DNA of 51,429 nucleotides from an uncultured Bacteroidota bacterium. Its GTDB lineage: Bacteria > Bacteroidota > Bacteroidia > Flavobacteriales > Flavobacteriaceae. The DNA lies in the NCBI GenBank assembly GCA_902554655.1, contig CACDPE010000006.1:1-51429 (forward strand), given 5' to 3'. Positions 44,107-51,429 of this stretch are shown piece after piece. Every line of letters starts with the position of its first letter. Positions within the stretch are counted from its first letter, which is position 1. The translations under genes and the position numbers were made by a program. The notes under the pieces were generated by a model. That model searched no databases and had not been told where the DNA came from. It worked only from the letters and a program-made list of their open reading frames with translations.

Positions 44107-45037
44107 AATTAGTATTTATTTTACCAAATAGTTTTTCTGACCAATTTGTCCAATTATACTTTTTTGAAAAGTAAAAAATTAAAATTGGATAATAAATAAA
44201 CATCGGAATTATCATACTAAGTAAATTTGGTTCTTCAACAGAGATAAATATAGCATTTGTTTGTACAGCATGCCAATCGGCTGTTAAAAATAAGAATACA
44301 ACTAAATTGTTTGCATAATGAGCTCCAATAGCTAGTTCATTTCCATCGTCCATTAAAGTGAAAATTCCCCACGTCATACCCATCAAAATATATGCAACAA
44401 GAAATCCATAACCAAGTTTATCAATTTCAGGATTTAAAATATGTAAAAACCCGAAAATAATAGAAGGTATGATAAAAGCTGCTGCTCTACTTTTAAAAGC
44501 AATACCAAATCCTTGTAATAAATACCCTCTTACTAATAATTCCTCAAATGTTGTTTGAAATGGTAGCAAAAAAATACAAATAAGAAGTAAAATCAAAAAT
44601 GGTTCTAATTGAAAATTATACTCAAATGATGAAGGTGAAATTAAATATGATATAAAAATCATCAAAGAATTAAGTGTAAATATTACTAGGAAGCAATGAA
44701 TAATTCTAGAATAATCAATTTTATTTCTAGAAGTAATTAAAGACTTAAAGTTTTGATTGTGAATATTTTTTACAACAATAAATAATCCCAGAAATCCAAC
44801 AACGAAGGAAATTAAAAGTAGTGTTAAAACTGTATTTTTACTTCCAATCATAGAAAACATATCATTGGGGTTTTCTAAAGTTTGTAAACTTTCTAAATCA
44901 GAGAAATCCATTTGAGAAATCATCCCGATTATTAATGGTATAGCTCCAATAAATTGCCAAAAAAGGAAAATAACAATGAAACCAATTAAATACCTCCACC
45001 AATCATTTTTAAAGTCTAATGCTTGTTCAATAAACAT
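44096..45037 (-). CDS. CPBP-family intramembrane protease
   Basis: Encodes 313 residues with about eight membrane helices. The CPBP motif is in TFEELLVRGYLLQ (EExxxR), followed by a second motif FGFLHILNP (FxxxH) and a third YANNLVVF (HxxxN-like). Related to CAAX prenyl proteases and bacteriocin-immunity proteases. Substrate unknown. It begins 8 nt after the PAS-UbiA gene, so the two are likely co-transcribed. Confidence 0.85.
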   Translation of the reverse strand: MFIEQALDFKNDWWRYLIGFIVIFLFWQFIGAIPLIIGMISQMDFSDLESLQTLENPNDMFSMIGSKNTVLTLLLISFVVGFLGLFIVVKNIHNQNFKSLITSRNKIDYSRIIHCFLVIFTLNSLMIFISYLISPSSFEYNFQLEPFLILLLICIFLLPFQTTFEELLVRGYLLQGFGIAFKSRAAAFIIPSIIFGFLHILNPEIDKLGYGFLVAYILMGMTWGIFTLMDDGNELAIGAHYANNLVVFLFLTADWHAVQTNAIFISVEEPNLLSMIIPMFIYYPILIFYFSKKYNWTNWSEKLFGKINTNYES

Positions 45038-45045
45038 ATGTTATT

Positions 45046-46425
45046 TTATAATATTGATTGAATGTAAGGTATAAAGTATAAAGCAAATAAAATAAACATT
45101 CCATAAAAAATCTGTAAATAAATTGTCTTTAAATTAGAATGTATTAATTCCCTAGATTCATAATTTTTGTTCAGGTTAATAAATGCTATAAATCCATATA
45201 AAAACAATAATCCATTTCCTATATTAAAAAATAAAGAATTGAAATTTTCTATATTACTTTCAAGAAATGGTGATAAAAGGAATGATGATGCAAACGCAGC
45301 TAACAAAATCACCAAATATCCCCATCTAGCAGCTTTCTTTCCAAAAGTTACTATTAAATGATTTTTTCCAGTTTTAGCATCACTAACAGTATCAGGGAAT
45401 TGATTTATGTATAAAATATTTGTAGTTAAAAATCCAAAAGGAATACCTAAGTAGATGGCATTATAAAAATCCTTAGAAAATATTTCAACTGTAGTATTTG
45501 AAACAGCATATAATGATCCCAAAGTTAATATAGGTCCAAAAGCTAAAAAGATAGCAACCTCACCAAGACCTCTTCTTGAAACTAATCTTAATGGTCTTGC
45601 AGTATAAAAATATCCCAATAAACCACCAACTAAACCAAGAATTAATGCATTCTGAGCATTAGAAAAACTTCCAGTAATATTATAACTATTAAAGAGTAAT
45701 ATTGCTGTGACTAATATAGCTGTTAACATCATCTTTCTTGCTAAAGATAGCGTACCATCTAATGTAATTAAACCTAATTCAATTGATCTACTTCCACCAG
45801 AAAGTTGAGCTCCTTCTAAAACAGTAGAATTCAGTCCAGCATTAAAATATTCAGTATTTGCGCCATCAGTACCATCTTTTACATCATAATAATCATTAAA
45901 TAGATTAGATGAAACATGTAAAAAACCTATACCCAAAGAACATAAAATTAATGATGTAATATTAAAAAGATCATCGCCTGAACCAGCCAAAAATGCTGCT
46001 ATAGCAAATATTGGAAATAATGAAGCACTTGTGAAACCACCCCTAGTAATAGCAAAAACCCATTTTATAAAAATTGTTGAAAATTTAATAGGTATTTCAA
46101 CTTCCTCCTCAATTGGTACTGTAATACCACAATATCCTGTTTGAGGATTATTTTTTCCATTTGCAAAGGTTGGGGTAATTTTAATTTGAGCATTAAATTT
46201 ATTACCATTTTTATTGATAAAATATGTTTTAGTAGAATATTCGCCATATTTATTTGCTTGTGATAGCCACATTCCTACATTTTGAATAACAATTTCTCCA
46301 GCAGAGAATAAAGAAACTCTTTTTTTCCCGACAAGCTCCTCTTTTTTATATCCAAATAATTTTTCACCGTCAGGATTAATTGTTTCTATAACTCCCTCTA
46401 AATCACAAGTAATTATACTTTTCAT
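45046..46425 (-). CDS. PAS domain fused to UbiA-type (MenA-like) prenyltransferase
   Basis: Encodes 459 residues. Residues 1-105 are a PAS domain (MKSIITCDLEGVIETINPDG, GYKKEELVGKK, NKNGNKFNAQIKITP). Residues 115-459 are a UbiA membrane prenyltransferase with NDYYDVKDGTD (N177, D178, D181, D187) and second metal motif NQFPDTVSDAKTGK (N341, D345, D349). These match 1,4-dihydroxy-2-naphthoate prenyltransferase more than UbiA-quinone types; RRGLGEV is present. Menaquinone synthesis is expected, with sensory control by PAS being an inference. No frameshift joins the two parts. Confidence 0.85.
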   Translation of the reverse strand: MKSIITCDLEGVIETINPDGEKLFGYKKEELVGKKRVSLFSAGEIVIQNVGMWLSQANKYGEYSTKTYFINKNGNKFNAQIKITPTFANGKNNPQTGYCGITVPIEEEVEIPIKFSTIFIKWVFAITRGGFTSASLFPIFAIAAFLAGSGDDLFNITSLILCSLGIGFLHVSSNLFNDYYDVKDGTDGANTEYFNAGLNSTVLEGAQLSGGSRSIELGLITLDGTLSLARKMMLTAILVTAILLFNSYNITGSFSNAQNALILGLVGGLLGYFYTARPLRLVSRRGLGEVAIFLAFGPILTLGSLYAVSNTTVEIFSKDFYNAIYLGIPFGFLTTNILYINQFPDTVSDAKTGKNHLIVTFGKKAARWGYLVILLAAFASSFLLSPFLESNIENFNSLFFNIGNGLLFLYGFIAFINLNKNYESRELIHSNLKTIYLQIFYGMFILFALYFIPYIQSIL

Positions 46426-46482
46426 CTTTTAATTTTAAAAAGCAAATTTAAGCTATTAAAACAAACTATTTAAGCTTGTAAA

Positions 46483-46899
46483 TTATTTTTTATTAACCAC
46501 TATAGTTGTTAACTTACAATGAGAGATTAAATTTGATTCGTCATCTGTAACTTTTATCTCCCAAAGATGTGTTTTTTTTCCAATATGTATTGGATTTGCA
46601 GTAGCATAAACATGCCCTTTTATAGCTGATTTTAAATGATTAGCAGAAATTTCTAATCCTCTTATAGTTTGATTTAATGGATTTATAAATAAAAATGAGG
46701 CAGCACTTCCAACTGACTCAGCAAGTGCTACGGTTGCTCCTCCGTGTAAAACTCCATCAGGTTGATGAACCTTTGAACTTACAGGCATTTTTGCGGTCAA
46801 ATAATCATTTCCTACGTCAATAAACTCAATATTCAAATGCTCCATCAATGTATTATTTTTGACTTTGTTTATAATTTTTAGTTTTTGATTTTTACTCAT
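46483..46899 (-). CDS. PaaI-type hotdog thioesterase
   Basis: Encodes 138 residues from ATG 46899. A longer frame begins inside dnaK, but it would cross the dnaK terminator. PVSSKVHQPDGVLHGGATVALAESVGSAAS is the catalytic hotdog motif (HGG, with the acidic AE). GLEISANHLKSAIKG follows. It hydrolyses acyl- or aryl-CoA thioesters; perhaps DHNA-CoA in menaquinone synthesis, since the next gene downstream is a MenA-like enzyme (57-nt gap). Confidence 0.85.
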   Translation of the reverse strand: MSKNQKLKIINKVKNNTLMEHLNIEFIDVGNDYLTAKMPVSSKVHQPDGVLHGGATVALAESVGSAASFLFINPLNQTIRGLEISANHLKSAIKGHVYATANPIHIGKKTHLWEIKVTDDESNLISHCKLTTIVVNKK

Positions 46900-46914
46900 A
46901 ATTGACTTACCCAC

Positions 46915-46944
46915 AAAAAAAAACGTGTCAAAAAGACACGTTTT
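46915..46944 (-). terminator. Intrinsic terminator of dnaK
   Basis: On the minus strand AAAACGTGTC pairs with GACACGTTTT (10 bp, 5-nt loop) and is followed by a T-run. It lies 17 nt after the dnaK stop and ends just before the thioesterase start. Confidence 0.85.
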
Positions 46945-46960
46945 AATTTGAAATAAAATT

Positions 46961-48865
46961 TTACTTAACTTCCTCAAAGTCTACATCTTGGACATCATCT
47001 TCCCCTTCTTTCTTATTAGCTTTTGCATTTCCAGTTGACGTATCATCATTCTTTGAAGATTCAGCCTGAGCCTTATACAACTCTTCAGAAGCATTTTTCC
47101 ATGCTTCATTAATTTTCTCTAAGTCAGTCTTTATGGAATCAAGATTTTTTGCCTCATGAGATTTTTTTAGTGCTTCTAAAGCATCTTCAATAGGCTTTTT
47201 CTTATCATCTGAAAGCTTCTCACCAAATTCTTTAAGCTGACTTTCAGTTTGAAATATCATTGTATCAGCTGAATTCAAAGTATCAGCTTCCTCCTTAAGT
47301 TTTTTATCAGAGTCTGCATTAGCTTCAGCTTCTTTTTTCATTTTTTCAATTTCATCTTCTGTTAATCCTGACGAGGCTTCAATTCTAATATCTTGTGATT
47401 TGTTCGTAGCTTTATCTAAAGCTGTGACTTGAATTATTCCATTTGCATCTATATCAAAAGTTACTTCAATCTGTGGCACACCTCTAGGTGAAGGTGGGAT
47501 ACCATCTAAATGAAATCTTCCGATAGTTTTGTTATCTTTTGCCATCGACCTCTCTCCTTGAAGAACATGAATTTCAACAGACGGCTGATTGTCAGCAGCT
47601 GTTGAGAAAACTTGGGATTTTTTTGATGGAATTGTGGTATTTGACTCAATTAATTTAGTCATCACCCCTCCCATAGTTTCTATTCCGAGAGACAGAGGAG
47701 TCACGTCAAGTAATAGTACATCTTTAACGTCACCCGTTAAAACACCTCCTTGAATTGCTGCACCTACAGCAACAACCTCATCAGGATTAACTCCTTTCGA
47801 TGGTTTTTTACCAAAAAATTTTTCAACTTCAGATTGAATAACAGGAATTCTTGTTGAACCACCAACTAATATCACTTCATTAATTTCACTCTTGTTAATC
47901 CCAGCATCATCAATTGCTTTCTTAACAGGCTCCATTGATCTTTTAACCAAATCTGAACATAATTGTTCAAATTTAGCCCTAGTCAAAGTCTTAACAAGGT
48001 GCTTTGGTCCAGAAGATGTAGCAGTAACATATGGTAAATTTATTTCAGTTTGAGTTGAGGAAGACAATTCAATTTTTGCCTTTTCAGCAGCTTCCTTTAA
48101 TCGTTGTAAAGCCATCGGGTCATCTCTTAGATCAATATTTTCAGATGATTTAAATTCATCTGCTAGAAAATCAATAATTTTTTCATCAAAGTCATCACCC
48201 CCGAGCCTAGTATCACCATTTGTCGATAATACTTCAAAAACTCCATCACCCAATTCTAATATTGATATATCAAAAGTTCCACCACCTAAGTCGTAAACTG
48301 CAATTTTTTGATCTTTACCTGATTTATCTAAACCATAAGCGAGAGCCGCGGCTGTTGGTTCATTTATAATTCTTTGAACTTTTAAACCCGAAATCTCTCC
48401 TGCCTCTTTTGTAGCTTGTCTTTGAGCATCATTGAAATATGCAGGTACTGTAACAACAGCTTCAGTAACTGACGTGCCTAAATAATCCTCAGCAGTTTTT
48501 TTCATTTTTTGTAAAATCATGGCAGATAATTCCTGAGGGGTATATAGCCTACCATCGATATCAACTCTTGAAGTATCATTATCACCTTTAACAACTTTGT
48601 AAGCAGATCTTTTTGCATCATTTTTTGATTCTGAAAATTTACTTCCCATAAATCTTTTAATTGAGGAAATAGTTTTAGTTGGATTGGTTACAGCTTGTCT
48701 TTTGGCTGGATCTCCAACCTTAATTTCACCACCTTCTACAAAAGCGATAACAGAAGGAGTTGTTCTTTTACCTTCGGCATTAGGAATAACAACTGGCTCA
48801 TTTCCTTCCATAACAGAAACACATGAGTTGGTTGTTCCTAAATCAATTCCTATAATTTTACTCAT
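46961..48865 (-). CDS. dnaK: Chaperone protein DnaK (Hsp70)
   Basis: Encodes 634 residues from ATG 48865 ([15 protein letters not shown]; an in-frame ATG at 48892 is an extra 9-residue extension and less likely). [41 protein letters not shown], and [14 protein letters not shown] are ATPase and linker signatures. The substrate domain and helical lid follow. The C-terminus [15 protein letters not shown] is the usual acidic tail. I see no CIRCE element in the 107-bp upstream gap. It stands alone, without grpE or dnaJ. Confidence 0.97.
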   Translation of the reverse strand: MSKIIGIDLGTTNSCVSVMEGNEPVVIPNAEGKRTTPSVIAFVEGGEIKVGDPAKRQAVTNPTKTISSIKRFMGSKFSESKNDAKRSAYKVVKGDNDTSRVDIDGRLYTPQELSAMILQKMKKTAEDYLGTSVTEAVVTVPAYFNDAQRQATKEAGEISGLKVQRIINEPTAAALAYGLDKSGKDQKIAVYDLGGGTFDISILELGDGVFEVLSTNGDTRLGGDDFDEKIIDFLADEFKSSENIDLRDDPMALQRLKEAAEKAKIELSSSTQTEINLPYVTATSSGPKHLVKTLTRAKFEQLCSDLVKRSMEPVKKAIDDAGINKSEINEVILVGGSTRIPVIQSEVEKFFGKKPSKGVNPDEVVAVGAAIQGGVLTGDVKDVLLLDVTPLSLGIETMGGVMTKLIESNTTIPSKKSQVFSTAADNQPSVEIHVLQGERSMAKDNKTIGRFHLDGIPPSPRGVPQIEVTFDIDANGIIQVTALDKATNKSQDIRIEASSGLTEDEIEKMKKEAEANADSDKKLKEEADTLNSADTMIFQTESQLKEFGEKLSDDKKKPIEDALEALKKSHEAKNLDSIKTDLEKINEAWKNASEELYKAQAESSKNDDTSTGNAKANKKEGEDDVQDVDFEEVK

Positions 48866-48948
48866 AATAAATATTTTATTTTCAGAGTTCAATGATTATG
48901 CCAGTCTTATTTACTGCCACAATGTCAGTAATATTTAATTTATTTGAA

Positions 48949-48956
48949 TAAATTTG
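48949..48956 (+). promoter_or_regulatory. Promoter -7 box of panB
   Basis: TAAATTTG, exact TAnnTTTG, 16 bp before the ATG at 48973. The -33 position lacks a clear TTG. Confidence 0.38.
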
Positions 48957-48972
48957 CTGGAAATATTTTAAG

Positions 48973-49772
48973 ATGTATAAGAGAATCACCACCAACACAC
49001 TTCACGAAATGAAATCAAAAGGTGAGAAAATTAGTATGCTAACAGCATATGATTTTACATTTGCTAGAATTTTAGATGAAGCAAATATAGATGTAATACT
49101 CGTTGGCGATTCAGCATCAAATGTATTTGCTGGAAATGAAACTACAGTGCCGATAACTCTCGATCAAATGATATATCATGCTTCATCAGTTGTAAAAGCA
49201 GTAAAAAGAGCCCTAGTTGTCGTTGATTTACCATTTGGATCATATCAATCTGACCCCAAAGAAGCACTTAGATCTGCAATTAGAATAATGAAAGAATCGG
49301 GTGCACACGCTGTTAAAATGGAGGGTGGAAATGAAATTGGAGATTCAATCGATAAAATCATAATGGCAGGTATTCCTGTAATGGGGCACTTAGGTTTAAC
49401 ACCTCAATCTATTTACAAGTTTGGTACTTATAATGTAAGAGCGCGAGATGAACATGAGGCTAAACAGTTAATTAATGATGCAATATTTTTAGAGGAGAAA
49501 GGCTGTTTTGCTACTGTTCTTGAAAAAATTCCATCTGATTTATCAAAAAGGTCAGTAAAAAAACAAGCCTACCATTAATTGGAATTGGAGCTGGAAATCA
49601 TGTTGACGGTCAAGTTTTAGTTCTTCACGATTTATTAGGTTTAACTCACGAATTTAATCCTAGATTTTTAAGAAGGTATTTAGATTTAAATTCAACTGTT
49701 AAAACAGCTATACAAAACTATGTAGAAGATGTAAAAAAACTTAATTTTCCCAACAAAAATGAAATGTACTGA
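48973..49772 (+). pseudogene. panB: 3-methyl-2-oxobutanoate hydroxymethyltransferase with a one-base frameshift
   Basis: PanB makes ketopantoate for CoA. The first frame has 201 codons: [47 protein letters not shown], and GHLGLTPQS. It then stops at TAA 49576. The rest of the enzyme ([24 protein letters not shown] to NKNEMY) follows in the -1 frame and ends at 49772. One more A in the five-A run at 49545-49549 would give the family sequence [19 protein letters not shown] seven-A run (49557-49563) in slippery A_AAA_AAA phase could also restore the frame by -1 slip. Sequencing error, real mutation or recoding are all possible. Confidence 0.8.
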
Positions 49773-50435
49773 ATGGAGGTTATTTTTGAAGACAATCATT
49801 TCCTTGTAATTAATAAAAAACCTGGACAACTTTCTCAATGTGATAAGACTGGCGATGAATCTGTACTAGAACTTTGCAAAAATTATATTAAAAAAAAATA
49901 TAATAAAAAAGGAAATGTATTTCTTGGACTTGTAAATAGAATAGATAGGCCAACTAGTGGTTTATTGATTCTTTCAAAAACCAGTAAATGTTTAGAAAGA
50001 ATGAATAAAATATTTAGAAATAGAGAAATAAAAAAAACTTACATAGCCATTACGGAAAAACATCAAATAAAAAAATCAGGAAGACTAATAAATTTCCTGA
50101 AAAAAAATGGAAAAAAGAACAAATCGTTTGTTGTTAGTAAAGAAATTAAAGGATCTAAAAAAAGTATTCTAAATTATAAATTAGTTAAAGAATTAGACAA
50201 CTATAACGTGCTAAAAATTTACTTGGAAACTGGAAGACATCATCAAATCAGAACTCAACTTTCAAATATAAATTGTCCAGTCAAGGGTGATGTTAAATAT
50301 GGAGCAAAGAGACTAAATAAGGATTTAAGCATTTGTTTACACTCCTACAGTGTAAATTTTATTCATCCCGTAACGAAAAAACAATTAATTATTAAAGCAG
50401 GTTTTCCTGAATTAAAAATATGGAATAGTTTGTAA
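49773..50435 (+). CDS. RluA-family pseudouridine synthase
   Basis: Encodes 220 residues. VNRIDRPTSGLLILSKT holds the catalytic Asp (NRIDR in place of the common HRLDR), then TYIAIT and the C-terminal ETGRHHQIRTQLS and GDVKYG. It isomerises uridine to pseudouridine in rRNA or tRNA. It starts at the base after the panB stop. An S4 domain is absent, as in short RluA-type forms. The target is unknown. Confidence 0.9.
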   Translation: MEVIFEDNHFLVINKKPGQLSQCDKTGDESVLELCKNYIKKKYNKKGNVFLGLVNRIDRPTSGLLILSKTSKCLERMNKIFRNREIKKTYIAITEKHQIKKSGRLINFLKKNGKKNKSFVVSKEIKGSKKSILNYKLVKELDNYNVLKIYLETGRHHQIRTQLSNINCPVKGDVKYGAKRLNKDLSICLHSYSVNFIHPVTKKQLIIKAGFPELKIWNSL

Positions 50436-50491
50436 AAAAACATATACAATTTATCATCATATTTATTAATTTAGTCGATTCATAAAAATTA

Positions 50492-51429
50492 ATGCAAAAA
50501 GATTTAGTTAATATTTTTGATACTACTCTTAGAGATGGTGAGCAGGTTCCTGGGTGTAAACTTGAAACAAAGCAAAAACTTGTAATTGCTGAGAGGTTAG
50601 ATAATCTAGGTGTAGATATAATTGAAGCTGGTTTTCCAATATCAAGCCCTGGAGATTTTAATTCTGTTGTTGAAATTTCGAAAATTGTGAAAAATGCTAG
50701 TGTTTGTGGCTTAACAAGGGCTGTAAAAAAAGATATTGAAGTTGCGGCTGATTCATTAAAAAACGCTTATAAACCAAGAATTCATACTGGTATTGGAACA
50801 TCAGACTCACATATTAAATACAAATTCAAATCTAATAGAAAAGATATTTTAAAAAGAGCTGTGGCTGCTGTAAAATATGCTAAAAATTATGTTGAAGATA
50901 TCGAATTTTATGCTGAAGATGCTGGCAGAACAGATAATGATTTTTTAGCATTAGTTTGTGAGAAAGTAATTAATGCTGGAGCAACAGTCTTAAATATTCC
51001 AGATACTACAGGCTATTGTCTCCCTTTTGAATATGGTCAAAAAATTAAATATTTAATAAATAATGTTCCAAATATTGATAAAGCTATTATTTCTTGCCAT
51101 TGTCATAATGACTTAGGTTTAGCTACAGCAAACTCAATTGAGGGTGTTATAAATGGCGCTAGACAGATTGAATGTACTATAAATGGAATTGGTGAAAGAG
51201 CTGGTAATACATCTCTTGAGGAAGTAGTTATGGTTTTAAGACAACACAATGAATTAAATCTTGATACAAATATAAATTCTAAGCTCTTATATGATACTAG
51301 TCAAATGGTTTCTGAACTTATGGGAATGATTGTTCAACCAAACAAGGCTATTGTTGGATCAAATGCATTTGCACACAGTTCAGGAATTCACCAAGATGGC
51401 GTAATTAAGAACAGAGAAACTTATGAAAT
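50492..51429 (+). CDS. leuA: 2-isopropylmalate synthase (3' part outside window)
   Basis: The first 312 codons are present and run off the right edge. [13 protein letters not shown] (metal and catalytic loop), [41 protein letters not shown] (metal His pair), [17 protein letters not shown] and [13 protein letters not shown] are signatures of the DRE-TIM synthase. It condenses acetyl-CoA with 2-oxoisovalerate to start leucine synthesis. In the same direction as panB, which uses the same 2-oxoisovalerate precursor. The start is ATG 50492; no leader attenuator is seen in the 56-bp gap. Confidence 0.94.
   Translation, partial: MQKDLVNIFDTTLRDGEQVPGCKLETKQKLVIAERLDNLGVDIIEAGFPISSPGDFNSVVEISKIVKNASVCGLTRAVKKDIEVAADSLKNAYKPRIHTGIGTSDSHIKYKFKSNRKDILKRAVAAVKYAKNYVEDIEFYAEDAGRTDNDFLALVCEKVINAGATVLNIPDTTGYCLPFEYGQKIKYLINNVPNIDKAIISCHCHNDLGLATANSIEGVINGARQIECTINGIGERAGNTSLEEVVMVLRQHNELNLDTNINSKLLYDTSQMVSELMGMIVQPNKAIVGSNAFAHSSGIHQDGVIKNRETYE

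Noticed and set aside
46900-46977. Longer N-terminus for the thioesterase (start at 46977)
   Set aside because: It would run through the dnaK terminator hairpin and into dnaK; the family N-terminus is matched by the start at 46899.
48866-48972. CIRCE or other heat-shock inverted repeat upstream of dnaK
   Set aside because: No TTAGCACTC-GAGTGCTAA type repeat is visible in the gap.
50436-50491. T-box or leader attenuator before leuA
   Set aside because: The 56-bp gap has no leucine-codon leader peptide, T-box or strong hairpin.
1-51429. CRISPR array, prophage or insertion sequence
   Set aside because: No direct-repeat arrays, transposase or phage structural genes were found on either strand.

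Overview
This window is about 51 kb of very AT-rich, tightly packed chromosome from a marine-type member of the Bacteroidota, most likely Flavobacteriaceae. The evidence is a SusC/SusD pair, sulfatases, many SCx lipoprotein signals, promoters of the Bacteroidota form (TTG/TTTG - about 19 nt - TAnnTTTG), an almost complete lack of Shine-Dalgarno sequences, frequent TTG starts, and flavobacterial gene neighbourhoods (parA-parB-DUF5683-dapB-lepB-WbqC; pyrR-pyrB-rnz). No phage, transposon or CRISPR array is visible. Once rnpB is counted, no stretch over 300 bases lacks a gene.

Region 1 (1-21.3 kb) is mainly glycan catabolism. A SusC-SusD-sulfatase operon runs leftward and leaves the window. Two near-perfect GAAAAC/GTTTTC palindromes of LacI-family operator type precede it. 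A second sulfatase lies just upstream. Next come a tRNA-Arg, an esterase, and a rightward operon of GH20 hexosaminidase, DUF1080 protein and two Tat-exported Gfo/Idh/MocA oxidoreductases. A third sulfatase sits between two tRNA-Pro genes. Together these suggest use of a sulfated, N-acetylhexosamine-containing glycan, possibly with a 3-keto (oxidative) glycoside-cleavage branch. A housekeeping block lies inside the region: acyltransferase, NUDIX, PPIase, DUF4442 and trxB.

Region 2 (21.5-31 kb, rightward) starts with a PQQ-type aldose dehydrogenase paired with a cytochrome c. It continues with udk, a DivIC/FtsB-like gene, parA, parB, DUF5683, dapB, lepB, a WbqC-family gene and dnaX. A short RNase P RNA gene lies on the opposite strand before dnaX. 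dnaX carries an 11-A run at the end of its clamp-loader part, and slippage in either direction there reaches a stop at once.

Region 3 (31-41 kb, leftward) holds pyrR-pyrB-small ORF-rnz-pdxH-sixA-ppk1-ppx. It also holds an overlapping gene pair that looks like cysteate synthase plus cysteate fatty-acyltransferase (sulfonolipid/capnine synthesis), and a threonine aldolase. The RNase Z lacks the segment usually found between its HR and SDT motifs.

Region 4 (41-51.4 kb) holds prfB with its programmed +1 frameshift, two tiny membrane-protein genes, fumC, a CPBP protease, an unusual PAS-UbiA prenyltransferase fusion, a thioesterase and dnaK. It ends with a frameshifted panB, an RluA-type pseudouridine synthase and the start of leuA.
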